Shown here piece by piece: positions 36,423 to 44,857 of a DNA stretch of 64,000 nucleotides. This DNA comes from DAOUBP01 sp964513075 (GTDB lineage Bacteria > Chloroflexota > Anaerolineae > CG2-30-64-16), in the NCBI GenBank assembly GCA_964513075.1, contig CAZELR010000009.1:1-64000 (forward strand), written 5' to 3'. The position numbers and the translations under genes are program-made. Within the stretch, counting starts at the first letter, position 1; each line of letters begins with the position of its first letter. The notes under the pieces were generated by a model, which saw only the letters and a program-made list of their open reading frames with translations, made no database searches and was not told the DNA's origin.

Positions 36423-38786
36423 ATGATCACCCCGCGTGTCGCCAAACTTCGCCAGCAGAGCCTGGACGCGATCCCGACCATTTCCGCCGAGCGCGCGGTC
36501 CTGATGACCGAAGCCTACCGCCTGCACGACGGCTTGCTCTCCGCGCCGATGCGCCGGGCGCTGGCGTTTCGTTACGTGATGGAGCACCGGACGATCACCA
36601 TCGGCGAGGGCGAGCTGATCGTCGGCGAGAAGGGGCCGGCGCCCAAGGCCACGCCTACCTATCCCGAGCTCTGCTGTCATACCCTCTCCGACCTGGATAT
36701 CCTGGATTCGCGCGAGAAAATCCCGTTCAAGGTCAGCCCTGAGACCCGGCAGGTCTATGAAGAACAGATCATCCCGTTCTGGCAGGGCAAGACGATGCGC
36801 GAGCGGCTCTTTGCGGAGATGACCTCTGAGTGGATTGTCGCGTACGAGGCCGGCATCTTCACCGAGTTCATGGAGCAGCGCGCGCCCGGCCACACCGTGC
36901 TCGACGACAAGATTTACCGTCGCGGGCTGCGCGACTTCCAGGCCGACATCGACGCGGGGCTGGCAAAGCTGGATTATGCAGCCGACCGTGACGCGTACGC
37001 CAAGGGCGAGGAGTTGAAGGCCATGCGCATCGCCGCGGACGCGGTGATCCGCTTCGCCGAGCGGCACGCCGAAAAGGCGCTAGAAATGGCCGCAGGTGAG
37101 GCTGATCCGGTCCGCAAAGCCGAGTTGGAGCACATTGCCGAGGTCTGTACGCGTGTGCCGGCGTATGCGCCGCGCGACTTCTGGGAGGCGCTGCAGGCCT
37201 ACTGGTTCGTCCACCTGGGCGTCACCACCGAGCTCAACACCTGGGATGCGTTCTGCCCCGGCCACCTCGACCGGCACCTTGACCCATTCTACCGCCGCGG
37301 GCTGGCCGATGGCACGCTGACGCGCGACGCGGCTGAGGAGCTGCTCCAGTGCTTCTGGATCAAGTTCAACAACCAGCCCGCACCGCCCAAGGTCGGCGTC
37401 ACTGCGGCCGAGAGCGGCACCTACACCGATTTCGCGCAGATCAATGCAGGCGGCATCATGGCCGATGGCTCGGACGGCGTCAACGATGTGACCTATCTGA
37501 TGCTGGACGTGATCGAGGAGATGCGGCTGCTTCAGCCGAGTTCGTCCATCCAGGTCAGCCGCAAGAACCCCGATCGGTTCATCAAGCGCGCGGGCAAGAT
37601 CATCCGCACCGGGTTCGGGCAGCCATCCGTCTTCAACGCCGACCTGATCGTCCAGGAGTTGGTGCGAATGGGCAAGACCGTCGCGGATGCGCGGGATGGC
37701 GGCTCCAGCGGCTGCGTCGAGGTGGGCGCGTTCGGCAAGGAGGCGTATATCCTGGCCGGCTACTTCAACATTCCGAAGATGCTGGAGCTGGCGCTGCATG
37801 ACGGCGTCGACCCGCGCACCGGCCGGCAGCTTGGCCCGAAGACCGGCGATCCGGCGACCCTCACCACGTTCGAGGACCTCTTCGCCGCGTTCCTGGCACA
37901 GATGCGGCATTTTGTCGAGATCAAGGTGCGAGGCAACAGCGTCATCGAACGGCTGTATGCGACCTACATGCCCGCGCCGTTCCTTTCGACCCTGATCGAT
38001 GACTGCATCGCGAAGGGCCGCGATTATCACGACGGCGGCCCGCGCTACGACACCACCTACATCCAGGGGGTCGGCATCGGCACGATCACCGACGCGCTGT
38101 CCGCGATCAAGCATCACGTCTTCGACCGGCAGGACTTGACGATGGCTGGGCTGCTGGACGCGTTGGACGCGGACTTTCAAGGCTATGAGCGGGAGCGCCT
38201 ACTGCTGCTCAATCGCACCCCGCGCTATGGCAACGACGACGACGCAGCCGATGCGATCATGGTGCGCGTGTTCAATACGTTCTTCGACCTGATTGACGGC
38301 CGGCGGAATACCCGCGGCGGTACGTATCACCTCAACATGCTGCCAACCACCTGTCACGTCTACTTCGGCTCGGTGATCGGCGCGACGCCGGACGGCCGTC
38401 GGGCGAGCGCGCCGCTCTCCGAGGGCATCTCGCCCGTGCAGGGCGCCGACCGTCATGGTCCCACCGCGGTGATCAAGTCCGCGGCGAAGATGGACCACGC
38501 GCGCACTGGCGGCACGCTTTTGAACCAGAAGTTCACGCCCCAGCTTCTGGCGAACGACGAGGGCTTGGACAAGTTGACACAGCTCATCCGCTCCTACTTC
38601 CGGCTGGACGGCCACCATATCCAGTTCAATGTGGTAGACGTCGAGACCCTGCGCCGCGCGCAGGCTCACCCCGAACAATACCGTGACTTGATCGTGCGCG
38701 TGGCCGGTTACAGCGACTACTTCTGCGACCTGAGCGTCGCGCTGCAGGATGAGATCATCGCGCGGACCGAGCATACTGGATTCTAA
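36423..38786 (+). CDS. Glycyl radical enzyme, trans-4-hydroxyproline dehydratase (HypD)-like
   Basis: A 787-residue glycyl radical enzyme. The thiyl-radical cysteine is Cys431 with the general base Glu433 in GSSGCVEVGAFGKEAY. The glycyl radical site is Gly762 in RVAGYSDYF. Across its length it resembles, from memory of the family, HypD of Clostridioides (TPTYPELCCHTL, EFMEQRAPGHTV, FNNQPAPPKVGVTAAES, LPTTCHVYFG, DHARTGGTLLNQKF). HypD removes water from trans-4-hydroxy-L-proline to give pyrroline-5-carboxylate. The segment after the active cysteine reads VGAFGKE, where I recall TGCFGKE in HypD, so the substrate is not certain. GAGGAG precedes the ATG. No proC is in the window. Confidence 0.85.
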   Translation: MITPRVAKLRQQSLDAIPTISAERAVLMTEAYRLHDGLLSAPMRRALAFRYVMEHRTITIGEGELIVGEKGPAPKATPTYPELCCHTLSDLDILDSREKIPFKVSPETRQVYEEQIIPFWQGKTMRERLFAEMTSEWIVAYEAGIFTEFMEQRAPGHTVLDDKIYRRGLRDFQADIDAGLAKLDYAADRDAYAKGEELKAMRIAADAVIRFAERHAEKALEMAAGEADPVRKAELEHIAEVCTRVPAYAPRDFWEALQAYWFVHLGVTTELNTWDAFCPGHLDRHLDPFYRRGLADGTLTRDAAEELLQCFWIKFNNQPAPPKVGVTAAESGTYTDFAQINAGGIMADGSDGVNDVTYLMLDVIEEMRLLQPSSSIQVSRKNPDRFIKRAGKIIRTGFGQPSVFNADLIVQELVRMGKTVADARDGGSSGCVEVGAFGKEAYILAGYFNIPKMLELALHDGVDPRTGRQLGPKTGDPATLTTFEDLFAAFLAQMRHFVEIKVRGNSVIERLYATYMPAPFLSTLIDDCIAKGRDYHDGGPRYDTTYIQGVGIGTITDALSAIKHHVFDRQDLTMAGLLDALDADFQGYERERLLLLNRTPRYGNDDDAADAIMVRVFNTFFDLIDGRRNTRGGTYHLNMLPTTCHVYFGSVIGATPDGRRASAPLSEGISPVQGADRHGPTAVIKSAAKMDHARTGGTLLNQKFTPQLLANDEGLDKLTQLIRSYFRLDGHHIQFNVVDVETLRRAQAHPEQYRDLIVRVAGYSDYFCDLSVALQDEIIARTEHTGF

Positions 38787-38904
38787 CTGACTGCACAGTG
38801 AGATGCGCGCTCTCAGGCGGTCTGTGACCGCCGCCGAATGTAGATTCCACCTTGCGCTGGGCCTAGATCTGACTGTAACCGCTTTTCTCAATCAATCATC
38901 TAAT

Positions 38905-38912
38905 GCTATAAA
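38905..38912 (+). promoter_or_regulatory. Possible extended -10 promoter of the thioredoxin-fold gene
   Basis: TGC-TATAAA (38904-38912 region) lies about 36 bases upstream of the ATG at 38948. No clear -35 box is present, which is tolerated when TGn precedes the -10. Confidence 0.4.
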
Positions 38913-38947
38913 GCGAAAACGCTATCTTTGTAAGGAGAAAAACACGC

Positions 38948-39589
38948 ATGGCACTTTTGAACCCAGAAATTCGAAAGGACGTGAAGGCTGCACTGGCCGA
39001 GGTAACTACGCCGGTCACATTCAAGGTTTTCACGCAGCCCCTCGATTGCCAGTATTGCAAGGAAACGCGCGAGCTTGTGGAGGAGGTTGCCGAGCTGTCT
39101 GATAAGGTCTCTGTCGAGGTCTATGACTTTGAGAAGGACAAGGCGCTGGCAGATAGCCTGGGCATTGACAAGGTTCCAGGCATGGCCATCGTCGGCGCCA
39201 AAGACTACGGCATCCGCATGTTTGGCATTCCATCCGGTTACGAGTTCGGCGGCCTGATCGAAAGCATCAAGCTGGTTTCAGAAGGGGACTCAGGGCTGGC
39301 TCCTGACACCCGGAAGCAGATCGCCAAGCTTAAAAAGCCGGTCAAGATCCAGGTGTTCATCACCCCCACCTGACCCTACTGCCCGCGAGCCGTGTCGCTC
39401 GCATACCAGATGGCGCTGGAGAGCGATCTCATCCAGGCGCACATGGTTGAGGTCATCGAATTTCCCGAACTGGCCGACAAGTATCAGGTGATGGGGGTGC
39501 CCCGCACCGTGATGGATGAGACCATTCACATCGAGGGCGCCGTGCCCGAGCCGATGCTGATGAAGGAATTCGCCAAACTGCTGAAATAA
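38948..39589 (+). CDS. Protein disulfide oxidoreductase with in-frame TGA at the catalytic position: probable selenoprotein
   Basis: A two-domain thioredoxin-fold protein like the archaeal-type PDO, 213 residues if read through the TGA at 39371-39373. Domain 1 has CQYC (Cys37-Cys40) and cis-Pro in KVPGMAI. Domain 2 follows IQVFITPT, then TGA at codon 142, then PYC with Cys145. Homologous domains have CPYC here, so TGA replaces the first cysteine. The same frame continues with typical sequence (AVSLAYQMALESDLI, MGVPRTVMDE) to TAA at 39587-39589. An 18-base hairpin starts 11 bases after TGA. Selenocysteine insertion (UPYC) is the best reading; a Cys-to-stop mutation or a sequencing error remains possible. 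TAAGGAG precedes the ATG. The protein would reduce or exchange disulfides in the cytoplasm. Confidence 0.8.
39385..39402 (+). promoter_or_regulatory. Candidate bacterial SECIS hairpin
   Basis: GCGAGC and GCTCGC form a 6-bp stem with a 6-base loop CGTGTC. The loop begins 17 bases after the TGA, and a G is the second loop base, followed by U. These match what is known of bacterial SECIS elements (short stem, apical loop roughly 16-37 bases after UGA, a G early in the loop). Confidence 0.6.
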
Positions 39590-39607
39590 CATCACTGTCC
39601 CTGCTTT

Positions 39608-39636
39608 TTGACGCGTATTGCTATTTGAGTTATATT
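39608..39636 (+). promoter_or_regulatory. Promoter of the citrate synthase gene
   Basis: TTGACG (39608-39613), 17 bases, TATATT (39631-39636), about 80 bases upstream of the GTG start. The spacing and both boxes are close to consensus. Confidence 0.75.
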
Positions 39637-39716
39637 TGTACAACAAATGCGGAGCAATGTGCCGTGCTGCAAACATGCAACGCGGATGAATCAATGACCT
39701 AATCTAGGAGGCAGCA

Positions 39717-40892
39717 GTGAGCAACTCTGAAGCAGCGGCGGCTGTCGTCGCGCCCGCGGCCACCAAGGGCGGCATGGCCGGCATGACAGTTGCAGATAGC
39801 AATATTAGCTTTGTGGATGGCGCCAACGGCATCCTGGAATACCGCGGCTACGATATCCGGGTGCTGGCCGAACACAGTACCTTTGAAGAGGTGGCCTACT
39901 TGCTTTGGAACGGCCAACTGCCCACCGCCCCACAACTTGACGAGATGAAGCGCCAGGCGCGCGCGTGCCGCTTCATACCGCCTGAGATCATCGCGGCCTT
40001 GCGTAATATGCCGAAGAATGCCGACCCAATGGCGGTGATGCGCAGTGCGGTGTCGATGCTGGCCCACTACGATCCTGAGTCGGAGGAAAACACCCCGATC
40101 GCACACCAGCACAAGGCGTGTCGTCTGCTGGGTCAGATTTCGGGTGTACTGGCGGCATTCGAACGCATCCGCCGCGGCGAGGAGCCCGTGAAGCCGCGCA
40201 TGGATCTGGATCACGCGGCCAACTTCCTGTGGATGCTCACCGGCGAGGATCCCGAACCGACCGCAGCCAAGGCCTTGGATCAGTACCTGGTGCTGTTGGC
40301 CGAACACGAGCTGAACGCCTCCACCTTCACGGCCCGGGTGATCGCGTCCACCGGCTCGGATCTGCACTCGGCAATCACCGGCGCGCTGGGTGCGTTGAAG
40401 GGCCCCGCGCACGGCGCGGCTGTCCAGGAAGCCATGGAGCAGTTCCTCGAGATCGGCGTGGAAGAGAATGTGGGACCCTGGTTCAAGTCGCTAGAGGGCA
40501 CGGGCCGCCGCGTGATGGGCATCGGCCACCGGGTCTACAAAGTGCGCGATCCGCGCGCCGCCCCACTCATGGCGAACGTCGACAAGATGGTGGGGGCTAC
40601 CGGCGAGCGCACGTGGTTCAACATCGCCAGCAAGCTGGAAGCGCTCGCGGTGGAGGATGACTATTTCAAGTCGCGGAATCTGAGCGCCAACGTGGACTTC
40701 TACTCTGCGCCGCTGCTCTACTCCCTCGGCATCCCGGTGGACACGTTCACCTGCATGTTTGCCATGAGCCGCATCGCCGGCTGGACCGCGCACGTCTATG
40801 AGCAGCAGGCCAACAACCGCCTGATCCGGCCGTTGGCGAACTACACCGGCGCGCACCAGGTGCCGTGGACCCCGATGGAACAGCGCGGGTAG
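39717..40892 (+). CDS. gltA: Citrate synthase
   Basis: The enzyme condenses acetyl-CoA with oxaloacetate at the entry of the TCA cycle. The 391-residue length fits the short bacterial type. Catalytic histidines lie in EHELNASTF and GIGHRVYK, and the catalytic aspartate in NVDFYSAPLLY; LKGPAHGAA is the substrate loop. The N-terminal GILEYRGYDIRVLAEHSTFEEVAYLLWNG is typical. A GTG start has AGGAGG upstream. It has its own promoter, and a strong hairpin separates it from the convergent CoA-transferase. A 2-methylcitrate synthase activity cannot be excluded. Confidence 0.93.
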   Translation: MSNSEAAAAVVAPAATKGGMAGMTVADSNISFVDGANGILEYRGYDIRVLAEHSTFEEVAYLLWNGQLPTAPQLDEMKRQARACRFIPPEIIAALRNMPKNADPMAVMRSAVSMLAHYDPESEENTPIAHQHKACRLLGQISGVLAAFERIRRGEEPVKPRMDLDHAANFLWMLTGEDPEPTAAKALDQYLVLLAEHELNASTFTARVIASTGSDLHSAITGALGALKGPAHGAAVQEAMEQFLEIGVEENVGPWFKSLEGTGRRVMGIGHRVYKVRDPRAAPLMANVDKMVGATGERTWFNIASKLEALAVEDDYFKSRNLSANVDFYSAPLLYSLGIPVDTFTCMFAMSRIAGWTAHVYEQQANNRLIRPLANYTGAHQVPWTPMEQRG

Positions 40893-40908
40893 TGGGTTAA
40901 GGGGCGCG

Positions 40909-40957
40909 TTTCAAAAAGAAACCAGGTTTCTCACAGAAACCTGGTTTCTTTTTGAAA
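40909..40957. terminator. Bidirectional 21-bp hairpin between gltA and CoA-transferase
   Basis: A perfect 21-bp stem with the 7-base loop CTCACAG lies between convergent genes. The core AAACCAGGTTT/AAACCTGGTTT is shared with the element at 55717-55765, while the outer ten base pairs differ. On each strand the right arm contains TTTTT, so it can act as a two-way terminator. Confidence 0.8.
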
Positions 40958-40978
40958 GCTATTGATGCGTCTGCGCGG

Positions 40979-42274
40979 TTAAATCCAGTGCTGTTCCTTC
41001 GCAAACCGCAGCAACTCCTCGCGGAACTGCGGGGCAGCGATATTGACCAACGCGTGCACGCGTTGACGGACAGTCTTGGCATGGAGATCGGCGACGCCGT
41101 ACTCAGTAACGACGTAGTGCACGTGGTAGCGTGAGGTCACCACGCCCGCGCCGGGCTTGAGCATGGGTACGATGCGGCTGACGGCGCCGTCCTTCGCGGT
41201 AGCGGGCAAGGCAATGATCGGCACACCGCCCGGCGAGCGGGATGCGCCATAGATGAAGTCAAGCTGTCCCCCGACGCCGCTGTAGAACTGCGTGCCTAAG
41301 GAATCGGCGCACACCTGCCCCGTCAGATCCACTTCAATAGCCGAGTTGATCGCCACCTGCTTGTTGTTTTGGGCAATCACAAACGGATCGTTGACGTAAT
41401 CCTGCGGGTGGAACTCAAAGAGCGGGTTGTTGTCCATGTATTCGTACAGCCGCTGCGAGCCCAAGGCAAAACCGGCGACGCACTTGCCGCGGTGAAGCGT
41501 CTTGGCTGCGTTGGTGAGCACCCCCGCCTCGATCAACTCGATGACGCCGTCCGAGAACAGCTCGGTGTGCACCCCCAGGTCCTTTTTGTCTTTCAAGTAG
41601 AGCAACACCGCGTCGGGAATCTCGCCGATGCCCATTTGCATGGTCGCGCCGTTTGGAATCAGCTCCGCGATATTGGCGGCGATCTGCTTTTGCAGCTCAC
41701 CGGGTGATCCCATGGGCACTTCGACGATAGGGTAGCTGACCGGCACGATGTGGGTGAGCCGGCTGAAGTGGACAAAGCTATCACCCAGGGCACGCGGCAT
41801 CTGGTCGTTGACTTCCGCGATCACGATATCGGCTGATTCGGCCGCGGGCTTGGTGAGACCTACCTCGACGCCGAAGGTGCAGAAGCCGTGCTCATCGGGC
41901 GGCGAGCAGTGGATCATCGCCACCTTGGGCTTGAGTAGATCGGGGTCGCGCAAGGCACGCGGAATCTCGCCCAGGAAGATCGGCGTGAAATCGGCGCGGC
42001 CTTCATTCACTGCCTTGCGCACGTTATGGCTGATGAAGAGGCTGTTTACGCGGATGTGACCCTGCATCTCCGGCGCCACGTACTCGGCCGGGCCAATGGT
42101 CAGCACCTGGATGATTTCCACATCTTCCACCTGTGGCGCGCGGCGCACCAACGCGCCCAGCAATTCCCTGGGCACACTGCAGTTACCGGTCATGAAGACG
42201 CGATCGTGTGACTTGATCGCCTGCACAGCGACGTCCGCCGAGCAGAGTTTGTTATGGTAGGAGATGCTTTTCAT
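40979..42274 (-). CDS. Acetyl-CoA hydrolase/CoA-transferase family protein
   Basis: A 431-residue class I CoA-transferase of the Ach1/Cat1/4-hydroxybutyrate CoA-transferase group. MTGNCSVPRELLGALVRR is the N-terminal CoA-binding type segment, ATMQMGIGEIPDAVLLYL and FYSGVGGQLDFIYGASRSPGG lie around the active site, and VVTEYGVADLHAKTVRQRVHAL near the C-terminus is diagnostic. It exchanges CoA between acetyl-CoA and another carboxylate, often in fermentation. The start overlaps by four bases the stop of the upstream alanine dehydrogenase gene, so the two are coupled. Confidence 0.88.
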   Translation of the reverse strand: MKSISYHNKLCSADVAVQAIKSHDRVFMTGNCSVPRELLGALVRRAPQVEDVEIIQVLTIGPAEYVAPEMQGHIRVNSLFISHNVRKAVNEGRADFTPIFLGEIPRALRDPDLLKPKVAMIHCSPPDEHGFCTFGVEVGLTKPAAESADIVIAEVNDQMPRALGDSFVHFSRLTHIVPVSYPIVEVPMGSPGELQKQIAANIAELIPNGATMQMGIGEIPDAVLLYLKDKKDLGVHTELFSDGVIELIEAGVLTNAAKTLHRGKCVAGFALGSQRLYEYMDNNPLFEFHPQDYVNDPFVIAQNNKQVAINSAIEVDLTGQVCADSLGTQFYSGVGGQLDFIYGASRSPGGVPIIALPATAKDGAVSRIVPMLKPGAGVVTSRYHVHYVVTEYGVADLHAKTVRQRVHALVNIAAPQFREELLRFAKEQHWI

Positions 42275-43362
42275 ATGATCCCTTCCAGCGATTCGCGTAG
42301 CGCAGGATGGACGACGGCGCCGTTATGCGTGTTCAGCCCCTGCCGCAGCGCAGGATTGGCGATCAGGGCCAGCTCCAGCCCCTTCTGGGCGATTTCGAGA
42401 ATGTAGGGCCAGGAAGCATTGTTGACAGCGTGCGTCGTGGTCCGCGCGACCACGCCGGTCATATTCGGCACACAGTAGTGAATCACCCCTTCCTCGATGT
42501 AGGTCGGGCTCTGATAGGTTGTGGGCCGGCTGGTTTCGATACAACCGCCCTGGTCGATGGACACGTCCATGATCACCGACCGCGGCTTCATGGTGCGCAC
42601 CATTTCGCGCGTCACCACGTGGGGCGCACGCGCGCCGGGGATCAAGACTGCTCCCACCAGCACATCGGCGCGTTTGACCGCCTTGGCGATGTTGAAGTCA
42701 TGCGCGACGATGGTGTGCGCCCGGAAGCCGCGATCCTCGAGCGCCTGCAGCTTCTGCAGGTCCGTGTCGAGGATGTAGAGGTTGGCGCCCATCGCCTCAA
42801 ATACCTTGGCCGCGTTGGTGCCGACGATCCCCGCGCCCAGGATAACCACGTTGGCCGCCGGCACCCCCGGCACGCCGCCGATCAGGATGCCATGTCCCCC
42901 CTCGTGATTTTGCAGCAGTCCGGCCGCGATCGAGGCGGTCATCCGGCCGGCGATCTGGCTGGCCGCAGTCAAAACGGGCAAGTGGCCGTTAGCATCCTGG
43001 ATCGTCTCGTATGCGATCGCGGTCACCTTGCGCTCCAACAAGATCTCGATCTTGCGCGGGACTGCTACTGCCATATGCAAGAACCCGCACAGGATATGCC
43101 CTTCACGCAGTAGTTCGAACTCAGGCAGCAAGGGGCGAGATACGGTGAGGATCATCTGGGCGCGGCCGTAGACCTCCTCGACCGAGTAGACGATCTGCGC
43201 GCCGGCCTCGCGGTAGCGCTCGTCCGCAAAGCCGCTGCCCTGCCCGGCATCGCGTTCTACATAGACGCGGTGGCCGAACTCGGTGGCAATCTTGACCCCC
43301 ATCGGAGTCAGCCCGGCCCGATAGTCGAACGGACGGCGTTGTTTGGGGATGCCGATGTCCAT
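42271..43362 (-). CDS. ald: Alanine dehydrogenase
   Basis: The NAD-dependent enzyme that converts L-alanine to pyruvate and ammonia or the reverse. The 363-residue protein has the substrate domain (RAGLTPMGVKIATEFGHRVYVERDAG; the active histidine in GFLHMAVAV) and an NAD fold NVVILGAGIVGTNAAKVFEAMGA. SVIMDVSIDQGGCIETSRPTT and NMTGVVARTTTHAVNNA are family signatures. It is first of a two-gene unit with the CoA-transferase; together they may link amino acid breakdown to acyl-CoA formation. Confidence 0.93.
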   Translation of the reverse strand: MDIGIPKQRRPFDYRAGLTPMGVKIATEFGHRVYVERDAGQGSGFADERYREAGAQIVYSVEEVYGRAQMILTVSRPLLPEFELLREGHILCGFLHMAVAVPRKIEILLERKVTAIAYETIQDANGHLPVLTAASQIAGRMTASIAAGLLQNHEGGHGILIGGVPGVPAANVVILGAGIVGTNAAKVFEAMGANLYILDTDLQKLQALEDRGFRAHTIVAHDFNIAKAVKRADVLVGAVLIPGARAPHVVTREMVRTMKPRSVIMDVSIDQGGCIETSRPTTYQSPTYIEEGVIHYCVPNMTGVVARTTTHAVNNASWPYILEIAQKGLELALIANPALRQGLNTHNGAVVHPALRESLEGII

Positions 43363-43372
43363 GGGTTCCTCC

Positions 43373-44857
43373 TCATTGAGGTGCAGTGATGATCCTGCCG
43401 GTCAACTGCGGAAATTCGGTTGGACCGAAAGATACGTTTACTCTGGGCTTGAGCCTAAGCTTATCATGTCCAAACGTACAAGTCAACGTTAAGCAGAATG
43501 GGGTTGTAGTATAAACCAGCTTCATCTCATAGGTGTCAGCGGCGATCCAGGCGCCGCTTGCCGCCACAGGTTGCGACTGCGGGGCAGTGCGGGTCTTGCT
43601 CGGTGATAGCGTGAGGTTCCACGCGGTGATCCCGTTTACCCACGCGCCCTGACCGCATGCCACCGGGTGTTCACCGAACTGATCGCGCATGGTGCAGAGC
43701 GCCTGACCCCCCTGGAATTCGAACGTAAGCGCCTGCCACGGCGTGCGCGGTCCGTCGAAGGCGTACCACTGGCCCGACACCTGGGCCGCCAGCGTTGTTA
43801 GAGGTGCGCCCGGCACAACCGGCAAGGCCAAACTCGCTAACTTAAGCCCCAACGCTGCGTGCGTCGGACCGTCTTCGGGCAGCGGCGCCGGCCCCAGCGC
43901 CGGCAGCAGGTGTTCCCAGACCAGGTCGAGCACTGCCTGCATGTTCGGTGTTCCAGCAGTGATTGCTATGACGGCGTCCTGCTCAGGCAAGATCACGCAA
44001 AACTGGCCGAACGCGCCATCCCCGCGGTACGCGCCGTGGCGGCAGCGCCAGAACTGGTAGCCATACCCTTGCTGCCAGTCGATCTCCGTATTCATCTCGT
44101 TGGAAACCTGCTTGGCGGAAGCGGCTGCCACCCAGGCCTCCGGCACGAGCTGTCTTCCTTGCCAGGCGCCTCGCTGGAGATACAACTGGCCGAACCGGGC
44201 GATGTCCTCGGTCTTGATGCTGAGGCCGAAGCCCCCGGTGTTGACCCCACGCGGGCAGGTCTCCCACGTCGCGCCCTCGATGCCCAACGGCGCGAACAGC
44301 CGCGGCCCAAGATAGTCCAGCAGCGTCTGCCCGGTCACTCGCTGTATGATCGCGGAGAGCATGTAGGTGGCGCCGGTGTTGTAGAGGAAATGCGTGCCCG
44401 GCGGGTGCGCCACCGGACGGGCAAGGAATGCCTTGGGCCAATTTCCATCCGGACGCCGGTAGAAGTGCTCGGTTGTGTCATGATCGTGCCCGGTGGACAT
44501 GGACAGCAGATGCCGCACCCGCATCGCGGCCAGGTTCTCGCCCGGTTTGCGCGGCGCCTCCTGGGGAAAGAAGGACAGCACCGGATCATCAATCGAGAGA
44601 CGCCCCTCGGCCACCGCCATGCCGACCGCGGTCGAGGTGAAGCTCTTGCTCAGCGAGAAGAGCATGTGGGGGTCATCCGGCCCATAAGGCGCCCACCAGC
44701 CCTCGGCTACTATGGCGCCGTGCCGCAACAACATGAAGCTGTGCAGACCACAGTTGTGCTGTTCAACCGCTTCCACGAACGCCGCAATGGCGGCCGATGG
44801 GATGCCCTGGGCCTCCGGACTGCTGCGAGGCAGGGCCAGTGTAGTGATTGTCATCAT
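43373..44857 (-). CDS. Serine hydrolase, class C beta-lactamase-like
   Basis: A 494-residue serine hydrolase of the penicillin-binding protein/esterase group. The nucleophile motif is S68-L-S-K71 in MLFSLSKSFTS; the tyrosine motif lies in FLYNTGATYML. An extra C-terminal beta-rich domain of about 130 residues follows the catalytic domain. No signal peptide is visible. Start at 44857 overlaps the hemolysin III gene by four bases; the open frame further upstream is antisense-frame shadow of that gene. It could be an esterase, peptidase or amidase; true beta-lactamase action is not implied. Confidence 0.82.
   Translation of the reverse strand: MMTITTLALPRSSPEAQGIPSAAIAAFVEAVEQHNCGLHSFMLLRHGAIVAEGWWAPYGPDDPHMLFSLSKSFTSTAVGMAVAEGRLSIDDPVLSFFPQEAPRKPGENLAAMRVRHLLSMSTGHDHDTTEHFYRRPDGNWPKAFLARPVAHPPGTHFLYNTGATYMLSAIIQRVTGQTLLDYLGPRLFAPLGIEGATWETCPRGVNTGGFGLSIKTEDIARFGQLYLQRGAWQGRQLVPEAWVAAASAKQVSNEMNTEIDWQQGYGYQFWRCRHGAYRGDGAFGQFCVILPEQDAVIAITAGTPNMQAVLDLVWEHLLPALGPAPLPEDGPTHAALGLKLASLALPVVPGAPLTTLAAQVSGQWYAFDGPRTPWQALTFEFQGGQALCTMRDQFGEHPVACGQGAWVNGITAWNLTLSPSKTRTAPQSQPVAASGAWIAADTYEMKLVYTTTPFCLTLTCTFGHDKLRLKPRVNVSFGPTEFPQLTGRIITAPQ

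Noticed and set aside
38787..38947. A small gene or RNA between the glycyl radical enzyme and the thioredoxin-fold gene
   Set aside because: Short frames here have no ribosome-binding site or recognisable product, and apart from a possible promoter I see no strong structure.
38948..39373. Reading the thioredoxin-fold gene as a 141-residue protein ending at TGA, with a second small gene at 39392
   Set aside because: The sequence after the TGA is in the same frame, has no Shine-Dalgarno sequence of its own and completes a known two-domain fold, so one gene with a recoded TGA is the better reading.
39371..39373. A changed genetic code in which TGA is a sense codon
   Set aside because: Many genes in the window end with TGA at the expected place (for example at 10987-10989 and 19114-19116), and overlapping ATGA starts depend on it.
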